From NCBI GenBank assembly GCA_029962745.1, contig CM057165.1:4429935-4493934 (forward strand): a DNA stretch of 64,000 nucleotides, read 5' to 3'. Of the stretch, positions 13,085 to 22,737 are shown one piece after another. Positions within the stretch are counted from its first letter, which is position 1, and every line of letters starts with the position of its first letter. This stretch comes from Echinometra lucunter. Its lineage: Eukaryota > Echinodermata > Echinoidea > Camarodonta > Echinometridae. The notes under the pieces are model-generated. The model was given only the letters and a program-made list of their open reading frames with translations, was not told where the DNA came from and did no database searches. The position numbers and the translations under genes were made by a program.

Positions 13085-16000
13085 AAGGGAGAGAGTAAAA
13101 ACGATATTTGAATCGAACTGAACTGACGTGAATCGAACTGAAAATGCAGCACAGGACTGAAAACTAATGGGAAAAAAAAGTGTAACAAAAGAGTGGTACC
13201 TTGCGTTGCATCGTCGGTCTGCAGTGTAGCTCGCGTACGTCGCTCTATTTTATCTGCCATTTCCTTCTGTCTCTCTGCTTGCTTCTTCATCCGCGCCAAA
13301 GTGCGATCACGTGACCGTTTAGCTTCTATCATTTTCGCCTCCAGTTGAGTTAATTCTGCCTGAAAAAAAAGAAAACAAATTGAAAGCAAAAGGTGAAAAT
13401 GCTAGACGTCAAGAATTAGATTCCTGGTGGCGTGAGCCTAGAAGAACCTCGACTCAAAACTCCAAAGTATACTTTTCATTTCTAATGGTTCCGTCGGTGG
13501 TGTGTATTTTAAAAGTTAATGATGATGATGAGGAAGCCGATGAGGATGATAAAGCTGTATTGCATGAATAATGAATCAATTCAAATAAAGATATCTTGCT
13601 CTCAACTTAATCCGTCTTCCTGAAGTCCACCGCACACTATACGATTTGTCTACGATCCGATTTTGGAAAACTTCGTTAGAGCATTTGATATGAACATTCA
13701 AACATGTAAAATCTCAACGATCAAAGTTCTGAATGGTGGTGTAAATACTGAAATGGAAATTCCGGGCTATTGCAAACCTCCTTGTAGGAATAAAAGCGAA
13801 GTCAATAACGAATCGTAGTGACGCCATAGTAATCTTGCTATTGGCTACGATTTGAAGCCGATATTGCCTTTACTCCGACCATAAGGTTTGCAGCTGACCA
13901 AAATTTCGATATTTAGTACTCCAATCATTATTCCGAACTTCAAAGAAGATTCTTTTACTTGTTTAAACTTCCATATTAAATGCAAACGCCATTTGTTTGA
14001 AAATCGGGTCGCAGTCGGATCGTATAGTTGCGGCGGGCTTTACTGTCATTCAAATCTCCATTGTAGTTGTCATCTTCGTCACCATCGCCGCCACCACCAC
14101 CACCATCATCATCGTCGCCGTCATCAACATCATAAAACCGAGGAGCACGCATGCCAACGTAAGCTGATTATTTGATTATTTGATAATTATTTCACCATTA
14201 TCTTATTGAGAATATACATGTATTAAACAACAAAGGATTTAATCATGTATGGAAACAGCGAATTTGCTGACACATTCCACTTCGCCATGCCTGAAATATA
14301 AAAAAGAAAAAAAAAAAGGAAAAAAGATGGACCACTGATTTCATCAAAACCCCGAGAAAATTCAGAGTAATAAGATCCCTACCTTTGCTTGGTCTCTCTT
14401 GACATGAGCATCTTCGTTGATTTCTTTCAGTTCCTCCAGCTCTTTTCGCTGCTCCTCGAGAGTTGTCTCCAAGGACCGCAGTTTTATCGGCAGAGTGAGG
14501 CGTTCCTAAAAGATGAGCGAAACAAACAACAACAACAAAAATGAAACAAATATTTATGAATTTATTATTACCAAAGTCAGAATAATACACACAGTGTAAT
14601 AATTTATAGTGAAACACACATCTTGGTAAAGGGAGCTAACAAATAGCATATGCCGAGGAGGTACCGTATAGATACCTCCTTGCAATAAAGTTGATTACAT
14701 GAATCAATATCGGCCAATTGATTGAAATGTATATCTCTAATAAGCCAATAAGGTAATATAACTAATATCAGTAGTTCATTGTATATTTCCTTCGTGCTTC
14801 ATTTTTATGTTAATTTGATAGTTCCCTAAATAGCACTCCAATGAAGTAAAAATAACGGATACATCTTAAACATGTTAAACATTAGAGGCGTTCACACACA
14901 AGGTAAAAAGTGAGATTCAAAAATCGATTTTCTAATCGCGATTAGAAATTCGATTTTATTTTGTGTGTCGACAGAATAATCTCACTAATAATCGCGATTC
15001 AACTCGCAGTAAGAAGTGCGATTTTTCAGAATACTCGCAATTATTTGCCGTGCGTTGTGTGTGTGAACGAAATCGCGATTAGAAAATCGGCTTTATCTAT
15101 CCCATCATTCTTTGCGCGTGTGCGATCGATGCGCTGTGTATGCAGTATGCAGTGTATGCAGTGATAAACCTTTCAGGTTTTATCTCCACATCTGATTTTG
15201 TGTCTTTCTCGATGGCTAAATAAGCATCATTTTAAATAGTGGAATATTAACAATCAAAGAACTGGATGGATGTTACTGCATATGAAGTCAAAGCGTTTTA
15301 CAGGCAGCCAAAGTGTGACCCTAATTTAAAAATCCTAAGCAAAGCTCAGAAACATACCTCTTCTAAACATTGTAGAATTTCGATGTAATTTCGTTGTATC
15401 TTCATGGCCATGTTATACTTGATTTTCGCCTTGTCCAGGTTGTTCTCAATCATGCGGATTGTCTGAAAGGATAATATATCATTAATGAGTAAAGAGAAAT
15501 ACGCAGAATACGACAGGACTCGGTTTTGTCCATGCTAGATTTAAAAAAAGGAGATAAATCGAGAGGTCGGAATCAACGTGCTGCTGGCTTGTCACCCTTC
15601 CTATACAAGCTACAGCAACGACGGCATTTTGCAAGGTATTTATCGGGCGACACGACATTTGCTCCTGCGACAATATTGCTCCTGTCTTAATTTCTCCGAA
15701 GACATAGGGTTAGGGTTAGGATTGTGATAAGGGTTTTGGTTCAGAATAATGTGAGGATAAGGATTAGGGTTAGTGTTAGGTTTAGGGTTAGGTTTTATGT
15801 TTGCTTTAACCCATTCGTGACAGAGGGTCCACATTATGTGGTTTGGCCTAATAATATATGATGCAGAGCCCTAGAAATCATTCCAAATACATGAGTAGAA
15901 AGAGCAAAAAAATTCTACACTTACTGTGCCCATTTTGGTTGCATCAATATTTGTTGTTTGATACTGAAAAATTTTCAAAGGAAAATAAGCATAAAAATCC

Positions 16001-19000
16001 TTCAGTTGGCAATGCGATGGAAAGTTCAAAATCACAGTGTTTCCCTGCAAATTGGCAACCTTTTGACTTCTCATCATACTTTCTGTCAATTTATATTTAT
16101 TTCAGATACATGACATTTAATAAGAAAAATGTAGCATTAAAAGAAAAATTGTTGGTGTTGCCAATTTGAAGAATAAAAGCTGATCAAATCAGGCTTTAAA
16201 ATAATTCCTGTCACGAATGGGTTAACGTGCAGATTTTCCATAGGAGCAATTATTGTCGCCGGAGCAAATGTCGTGGAATCATTTATCGATGTTTGCCACT
16301 CTCTGCGCTAAAGAGAATGTAGAATTATGAGGATCGTAGAAAGTCAGGTGCATTGATCATGGTGATCATCATTTTTTTTCCACGGTATGCACACACTAAG
16401 AAAAACAGGTGCAATTTTGCACCCTTCAAATGCAACACTGGGAGCTCCTTTTTGGGTGCAACTATGCACCCTAAGAAGCTTTTTACACCTATAAGGGTGC
16501 AGTTAGCTACATTTTGCACCCTACAGGGTGCAGAGTTGTACCCTTTATAGGGAAAGGTGCAAATTTGCACCTTTTTGAATGCAAAAAAATTCTGCACCCT
16601 TAAAGGCATTTCCGGGTGCAAACAAGAACAAAAAGGTGCAAAAATGCACCTTTTACATGTAGGGTGCAAGATTGCACGAAAAAAGGTGCTGCCAGTGTTG
16701 CATTTAGGGTGCAAACTTGAACCTTTTTTTTTGTTAGTGTGCATGGTATGTCATACGTGTGAACAGTAGTTCTAATTATGGATGGAAAAGGGTTCCTTTG
16801 CAAGATACTTAATCAGTAACTGATCGAGGATCAGTAATTTAGTCACAACAACGCCTATCGGGGGCTTTGTATGGCTCATCGAGCCGTCTTATCTGAGGCA
16901 CAGGCTGCCGGTGCGAAAGCCTGGGTAATAATTTCCAAAAAAAAAAAAAAAAAAAATTAATAATTTGAAGGGAAGATGTGCGCAGTTGCACTCTGAATAT
17001 ACCTCAACCCGAGTTATTATCATGGAATACTCATTACTAAGTGATTGTTCTAAACAAAATTAGATCTAATATTGCGAGTAATGATGCATGGGCATCAATC
17101 AGTTTTTAAGGGTGGGGGACACAATAGGCTATTAGCTCCTAAATTCTTTTTTTTTTTTTGGAAGAAAAAGAGACATATGAAAAAAGCAATGGGGTATGCC
17201 CCCCCCCCCAAGAAAAACTGATTGCTTCTTTTTTTAAAAATAAGCTGTGTCCACCTAAATTTTAGAAAACAGAGACGCCTGAAAAAGCTGAGAGCCACAT
17301 TTTTTTGTTGTTTTTGTTTTTTTTTCTTGTAAGAGATTTTTTTTATAAACAGGGCCGCCTGAAAATACCGAGACCTTTTTTCAGAAAATTTCCTTCAAGC
17401 GTTCCCCCCAAAAAACCGGTTTGACACCCCGAATTAATCGGATCTTAATCGATATCATCGTATACCTCTTGGTCATATTTTGCCATTTTGTCATGTTTCT
17501 TCAGAACGGCTCTTTCCTGTGCCGTTTCGGTATCCATGTCAGCAATGCGTTGCATCTTCCGTAACCGCTCATAGCGCAGCAGGTTTAGTTGCTTCGCTTT
17601 CTCACAGACCTTCAGATCCAGTTCTCGTATGGCTTTCTGTTGGTGATACAGAAGGAGAGGGGGTGAGAAAAAGAGACACAAATAAGACAACATTGTTAAT
17701 CGGGGGGGGGGGGGGTTCATAAAGCTGTTCGTAAACTTAAGAATGACTTCACGAACGTCCCATTTAGCCTGACATATTTAAGTCGTTCGTAAAGTCATTC
17801 GTAACTGTACGAACAGCTTTATGAAACACCCCCAGGTCAACCTTGCTAAACAGCCGCAGCTGATGGCCCTAGGGTAAGTTTACTAATACGCTAAAAGTAA
17901 CAGTGGCTGGTTATGATAACAACAGCAACACCAGCGACAACTACAACAACAAAATCGACAGAAATTTGCTAGGGAATTAATAAACTTTTAAAAAGATCAT
18001 ACTAGCTGCTGCCATATCAATACCGTTTCCTTTAAAATCTAAGGATTTTGAGATAAATATAATAAAACCTTGAGATCGAATAGCAAGCAGGAATGGGTGC
18101 ATCTACCTCGGTAGTTTTGCGCTGCAGTGCCAGTTGTTCCTCTTTGTGACCTGACAGAGCTTGTGCGATTAACCGATTATCGCCCTAGAAAAAGCAAAAG
18201 ATGAATAAAAATCAGTGTAACTGGTAGAAAGGAATAGATGGATAGGGGCGCCAGCTTGAGACGAGTGAGAGAAGTGAAAAAGTGGGAAATAATTATACGA
18301 TGCACGAGAAAGAATAAATTCGGTAAATGTGATAGAAGGAAGGTGGTGAACTGTCTTTCCTGGGGGTGTAACATAAAACATACAATCAATCTTACAATTG
18401 ATATCAATTGTAAGTATATGGCAAACCACGTACTAAAGAGATACAATTGATTGTAAGATTGATTGTATCTCTTTATGTTACACCCCCCTGTTTTTTTTTT
18501 TTACGGATCATCACCCCCAAATGAGGAATTTGTATTCATTTTGCCCCGAATTTAACGAAAGAGGTTTATTGTAACCCACTCATTATAGGAATTATTTCAA
18601 GCCTTATTTGATCAGCTTTCCTTCTTTTAATTGGCAACACCAGTTGCTACATTTTTCTTACAAAAAGTCAAGAATCTGAAATGAATATAAAATGACAGAA
18701 AGTAAGTTGAAAAGTTAAAAATGTTAACAACTTGCATGAAAAAGCAGTCATTTTAGCTTTCCATTGCGTTACCAATTCAAATACATATAAATCTCTTTCG
18801 AGAATTTAAATTAAGATAGATCAAACTTCATAACCGCTTAAATGAACAAAGTGGCACAAAATTGAGTACAAATAACTTTCATTTTAATACGGGAGGACAC
18901 GTCCATTAGCGTAAACAGGTCCTCATACCGGGGGGGGGGGGGGGTGATTCCCCCATTGATATATATTCATGCCCACGTATATACATCCACTTCAAAAAGT

Positions 19001-20443
19001 GGGGGCTGCATCCCCCATCTCCTCGCTATCTTCGCACCCGGACATGTCCATGCCCTCTGTTTTACACCGAATCCTGGATACCCCCTTGAATTTCATATAA
19101 TTACCCGGATGGTTTTCTGCGACAGGTACTGCCTAGTTTTTTTGTTGTCTCTCCGGCGAATGGCGATTTCTGCATCATGTTGTCGTATCTTAAATTTAGA
19201 ACTTTCATAGTAGGCCTTGTGGTCGCGCTCTGAAACACAAGGATATGGCTCAATATTTAGAATAGGGGCCGTATTTTGAAAATTCCTATTAGTCTACCTA
19301 TAACATCCATCTTGACTGGTAAAGTGTAAAAAAATGGGCGTGGCAAAAAATAAAATATAAGCGGTACAGAGATAAGAAAATTTTCTAAATACCAACTTGC
19401 AATAATTTCAGTGAGGTATTATCTTCGTCGACATGCAACATTTTCGAAGGACACTTCTAAAGTGCTTAAGAACAGTTGACACAAAAATTTTGAAAGATTT
19501 TCAGGACTTCCTTCTGAAAATGCTTACTAATGATATAAAAGGGCAAACTGATTCATTTAGTGCATGGCCGTACGCAGCGGGGGAGGGGGGGGGGGGGGCG
19601 CAGGGGGAGGGGCAGTTTCTCCCCAAGAAATTTTGAAAACTTGAATTTTTTTACTGAAGATTTTCTCGAAATCCACGAAAAGTGTGCACCAATTCCTTCA
19701 ATTTCACTTTTAAAAATGAAAAAGCGCCCCTCGTGACCAGCTCGGTCGCTTCGCTCTCTCGTTTTTGAACTTCTTCGAAAATTTTTAGGCGTTTTGCCCC
19801 CCCCCCCCCCGGAAAAAATTTCTGCGTACGGCCCTGATTCAGTGTTATGAGTATTCTGTGTCCGGACAGGTTGTGTATCAGGACAGTCGATTTCAAAAAG
19901 CCATTTTAAAAAGTTTACAAGCAATATTTCTTGCATTTTCTAACACTTGTGTTAGACAATTATAGAAAACAAATATTGATGATGATTAGTGTTATTTAAT
20001 AAATAGTTTTTTTGTTGAATCCAAAGACAAAAGAGAAGATTTCATATCTTTTTAATCTCCCGGACACATGACCCCCCCCCCCCCCCCCATCCTACGTGAA
20101 TCGCAACAAATATATTAACACCCATATACCTGTTGCCGTTCTGCTTGTTCAAAACAGCCAAGACCCCACTGGAAATAGCTTATTATTAGCATATTCTGGT
20201 TCTCATGACATAGTTTTGCTTTCAGTGTTGAGCGTTTTCTTTAAAAACTTTTATTGTTATGCATTTCATTTGTAGAAATCTATTTTTTATTTTATTTTGA
20301 AGAATAAGGAAAAAGAAATCAACTCAAATGGAACTAAATTTATCTTTCTAACCTGTCAGAGAGACTTTCCCTCGGTATTGCTCGATGCTATCATAGATGG
20401 TCCACGCACTGGCCATCGACTCTTGTCCTTTAGATGGAGCCAT
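8320..20443 (-). CDS. ODAD3: Outer dynein arm docking complex subunit 3 (CCDC151/ODAD3 homologue), complete, 13 exons
   Basis: Minus-strand exons in order: 20443-20353, 19229-19105, 18184-18107, 17636-17466, 15462-15358, 14505-14383, 13359-13200, 13019-12913, 12416-12256, 10632-10470, 9893-9756, 8895-8817, 8438-8320. All have GT donors and AG acceptors, and the phases join into one frame of 1,620 nt (539 residues plus stop). The product is almost all coiled coil and charged. Landmarks shared with animal CCDC151: an early HKAYYESSKFKI block (about residue 34), ARMKKQAERQKEMADKIERR with LQTDDATQ, FHRIMDATGVSDIN, RFLSQNSTFEHLE, YEALKYSGES, FQEFMENHLPPENLRIRM, and a basic C-terminal tail ending KSKRKKKKN*. 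The family helps assemble and dock outer dynein arms on axonemal doublets in motile cilia (known of the family). The start at 20443 is the first ATG in an exon with no acceptor upstream in frame. Length is close to the human protein (about 595). Recognition is by memory of the family; an alignment would settle it. Confidence 0.9.
9472..9753 (+). repeat. tRNA-derived SINE with L2-type tail
   Basis: The head has an A-box-like GGATCAGTGGATAAG and a B-box GGGTTCAAATCCC; the body is followed by the tail AAGCGCTATATAAATG and an (ATT)n run. Such tails are shared with L2/CR1-like LINEs. It ends within a few bases of an ODAD3 splice donor (9755). Confidence 0.75.
10753..11018. mobile_element. hAT-like MITE, family 'CATGGCCGTACGCAG', copy 1
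   Basis: The ends are CAGGGCCATACGCAG and, on the other strand, CATGGCCGTACGCAG. It is flanked by the 8-bp direct repeat CCTACCTT (10745-10752 and 11019-11026). Inside both ends are long G or C runs. It contains GCGAGGGAGCGAAGCGACC and lacks coding capacity. It sits in an ODAD3 intron. Confidence 0.85.
11430..11696 (+). mobile_element. LINE 3' end with (AATCC)n tail
   Basis: A T-rich stretch, then a GC-richer block GAAAAACAGCTTCTAGCTG, ATTAAATAAATCC and an AATCC repeat. This is the form of a LINE 3' terminus; no reverse transcriptase remains. The boundary on the left is uncertain. Confidence 0.5.
11771..12186. mobile_element. piggyBac-like MITE, copy 1
   Basis: TTAA followed by CCCATTCGTGACAG at one end, and CTGTCACGAATGGG followed by TTAA at the other. 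The TTAA duplication and a CCC start are typical of piggyBac. Internal text includes CAAATTGGCAACACC-like blocks shared with the copies at 15806, 18571, 55441 and 56680. Located in an ODAD3 intron. Confidence 0.85.
12485..12730 (+). repeat. tRNA-like SINE
   Basis: The B-box-like GAGTTCGAGCCC at about 12530 is followed by a body with ACTGGTGACTGGTAG; it is unrelated to the SINE at 9472 apart from the tRNA-like head. The ends are unclear. Confidence 0.45.
13020..13095. repeat. (GA)n microsatellite next to an ODAD3 acceptor
   Basis: On the minus strand this is a (CT)n polypyrimidine run directly upstream of the acceptor of the exon 13019-12913, so it serves as a very long polypyrimidine tract. 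Confidence 0.85.
14888..15074. mobile_element. Foldback MITE with GTTCACACACAA ends
   Basis: The arms CGTTCACACACAA and TTGTGTGTGTGAACG bound a segment rich in TCGCGATT/AATCGCGA palindromes. No coding content. No clear target duplication. Confidence 0.6.
15700..15798 (+). repeat. Interstitial telomere-like tract
   Basis: Degenerate TTAGGG units: AGGGTTAGGGTTAGG near 15707 and GGTTTAGGGTTAGG near 15780, with AGGATTAGGGTTAGTGTT between. It directly precedes a piggyBac-like element and is inside an ODAD3 intron. Confidence 0.7.
15806..16225. mobile_element. piggyBac-like MITE, copy 2 (inverted relative to copy 1)
   Basis: TTAACCCATTCGTGACAG at the left and CTGTCACGAATGGGTTAA at the right. The body is the reverse complement of the 11771-12186 copy with few differences, so both moved recently relative to the decayed copies. 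Confidence 0.85.
16392..16741. mobile_element. GGTGCA-palindrome MITE, copy 1
   Basis: The ends are CACACTAAGAAAAA and GTTAGTGTG, and the flanks show the dinucleotide CA on both sides. The interior is a series of short palindromes such as AGGTGCAAATTTGCACCT spaced about 20-40 bp apart. It is related to 27566-27939 in the opposite orientation. Confidence 0.75.
17708..17832. mobile_element. Hairpin MITE, TTCATAAAGCTGTTCGTA arms
   Basis: TTCATAAAGCTGTTCGTA on the left pairs with TACGAACAGCTTTATGAA on the right, flanked by G and C runs. It is about 125 bp and could fold into one long hairpin. It lies just upstream, on the minus strand, of the ODAD3 exon 17636-17466. Confidence 0.7.
18363..18488. 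mobile_element. Hairpin MITE, GGGGGTGTAACATAAA arms
   Basis: GGGGGTGTAACATAAA pairs with TTATGTTACACCCCC; the inner arms ACAATCAATCTTACAATTG and its complement extend the stem. No target duplication is clear. Confidence 0.7.
18571..18880. mobile_element. Decayed piggyBac-like MITE, copy 3
   Basis: Shares TAACCCACTCATTATAGG, TTGATCAGCTTTCCTTC and CTGAAATGAATATAAA blocks with the copies at 11771 and 15806 but lacks the right terminus. Confidence 0.6.
19563..19836. mobile_element. hAT-like MITE, family 'CATGGCCGTACGCAG', copy 2
   Basis: Begins CATGGCCGTACGCAG and ends CTGCGTACGGCCCTG. Flanks ATTTAGTG and ATTCAGTG are an 8-bp target duplication with one mismatch. The interior is the reverse complement of 10753-11018, including G and C runs near the ends. 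Confidence 0.85.
19857..20068. mobile_element. MITE with TGTGTCCGGACA ends, copy 1
   Basis: Starts TGTGTCCGGACA and ends CCGGACACA. The inner block AGTTTACAAGCAATATTTC recurs in the copy at 26907-27102. Confidence 0.6.
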
Positions 20444-20709
20444 TCTCGGTGGTCAGTGATAACGCCGAATTGAAGTCAACGACCAGGGCGACGGCAAGTA
20501 TATGTCCGAGGACGATTTGATGCGAGGACTAAGGCGCTAAGCTATCTAGAGGTCGGAAAACGCTGATTCAGAACGGGAAAGTAAGCTGTTTTGGATTTGC
20601 TTGACAGTAAGATTTTTCAAACTTCTTCATCGCCATCACGACTGTTGTCGTCATCTTAATCATTATCACATTCGTCTTAAGTATTACCATCATCCACTTC
20701 ATCGTCATT

Positions 20710-20744
<35 letters not shown>

Positions 20745-21603
20745 CATTATCATCACCATCGTTATTACCATCATCACCACCACCACCATCACCATCATCA
20801 TCGGCTTTAAGTTTAACGTCACCACCATCACCATCAACGGTTTCATGTTCATTCTAAACATCATCACAATCTTCGTCATTATCACTGGACTGTCATTACC
20901 ACCATCACCAACTCCACCAACACCATTTCTAAAATCCTCCTCATCATTATCCTCCTCCTCCTTATCATAATTATCTCCACCATCATCCCACCACCCTCCT
21001 TCTCATTATCACCATCATCTTACCATGCCCCCAAACTGGAATCTGTGTATCCGACCGCTCGCGAGCCACCCAAATTTCGTGGATCCCCCCGTTCTTTTAC
21101 TCAAGGCGCATCACTTTGGGAAAACCTCTGCCACCCGTACCCAGGCCTATAAAAGCCACCAATACACCGCATGGACTGAAAAAAAAAGGGTTAAAAATAA
21201 GCGTTTTGGTGCGCGCTTTTAACGCACTCTTTCATGTATATACCATGGTATATACATACCATACCGAATAGGGTAGATAAGCGTCATATCAAAATTGGCG
21301 CGATGATGTAAACAATTAAGTGTGCGCGCATAGCGCACCTGCCGGCGGCCGCGCCGGGGTGAGGCTAGGCCTTGGCTGGATTTGAAAAAGTTGAATTGAT
21401 TAAAATAAACGATCTTCATATTTTAGGAGGGTATAGATAACATAATCCACCACCAGTTAGTTTTTATATGGGGACGCGACTTCATTTTGTATTGTTTGTT
21501 GCAAACAAACGTACTCTGTCAGACATTATTATTTTACATCCCAAGGAATCCTGCAACCTCCTCTAAATCTGTTCACTCTGTCTCTTATTAGTGCACACAT
21601 TAA
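20444..21603. other. Intergenic, (CAT)n-rich
   Basis: Upstream of the ODAD3 start. Dominated by (CAT/CAC)n at about 20640-21020. The remainder has no recognised gene; it includes a short palindromic TATATACCATGGTATATA at 21236-21253. Confidence 0.5.
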
Positions 21604-21707
21604 ATTCAATTCAATTCATTTATTTTCCACTTTCATATTTACAATGATGGTACAATTTACATGTACATATTCACATATTAACATACATATAGCTCATCAG
21701 CTCATCA

Positions 21708-22019
21708 ACCGAGAAATGTACCATCGGCAGAAGTGTAAGACAAGGATGTTTGCTATCACCTGTACTCTTTAACATTTATGGAGAGATGTTGATCCAAGAA
21801 GCCTTGCTAGATCAAGATGGTGGAGTAGTGATAGGAGGGAGAACAGTTAAATCAGTACGTTTCGCAGACGATACAGCCATTTTAGCGAAAACCGAACGTG
21901 AGCTACAGCTCATGCTGAACAACCTGAACGACACCATGGAAGCTTATGGTATGAGAATAAACGAGAAGAAGACAAAAGTGATGAAGATGTCGGAAACACT
22001 TAGCAGGAAACTAAAATAA
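21708..22019 (+). pseudogene. Reverse transcriptase fragment of another LINE
   Basis: Reads RSVRQGCLLSPVLFNIYGEM followed by VRFADDTAILA and NEKKTKVM, so it carries RT motifs 4 to 6 with the FADD catalytic box. It is on the opposite strand to the LINE it sits in and is flanked by AGCTCATCA at 21699-21707 and 22102-22110, which may be its target duplication. The fragment is not complete. Confidence 0.75.
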
Positions 22020-22737
22020 AATCTCAAGACAGGAGAAAATGGTGAATGATGGACTTTTTCTATAGTGGACATGTCATACTGACATAACACCAATAATGAT
22101 GAGCTCATCATGAACAGTACAATAAATAATAAAAAAAAACACACAAAAAACACGAAATCGAAAGGGAAGGAGGGCCAACTAAAAAAAACAACAACAAAAT
22201 AACAATAATGGAATCAGTAATACAAAATCATTTTAAGACGTAAAGCAATGATAACTATATAAAAAAAAGAGAAACATCAAAGTACACAAATATCAAAGTT
22301 CTACAAGGTCACGCTACAAATTATATTTGTTTGGGGAATGCAATAACCTAGTAACTATTCAGAAGAAAGGTTTTAAGTTTTGAGCATACGATGTTCTGTT
22401 TAGTGGTAGATGAAAAAAGCTCACCTGCCGAGTAAAGTAACTCTGAATCGAATCATTTTGTATGAAGATATCAATAAGAGGCAAAGGTAATTGCTTAGTG
22501 TTGAGCTTGAACATTAACTGTCCAAGTTGAAAACTATACAATTCTTTACTTTTCAGAATTTTATTATTCAGAAAAAGATTATTCGTGTGTGCCCGGAAAT
22601 CTGCATTATTAATAATACGAATCGCTCTTTTTTGTACTATAAAGAGTCTATTAATTTGGGAAGTCGCTGCACTACCCCAGGCGATAAGTCCGTAATTCAA
22701 GTAAGGAAGAATTAACGTAGAATACAGGGATAACAGA

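Noticed and set aside
12808..13389. A 193-residue open frame on the minus strand
   Set aside because: It is two ODAD3 exons plus the retained intron with the (CT)n run; the splice sites and phase show the real structure.
16325..16803. Cys/Leu-rich peptide frames on both strands
   Set aside because: They come from the repeated GGTGCA palindromes of a MITE, as do those at 27643-27907.
20568..20885. Met/Val-rich and His-rich frames
   Set aside because: Translations of a (CAT)n microsatellite.
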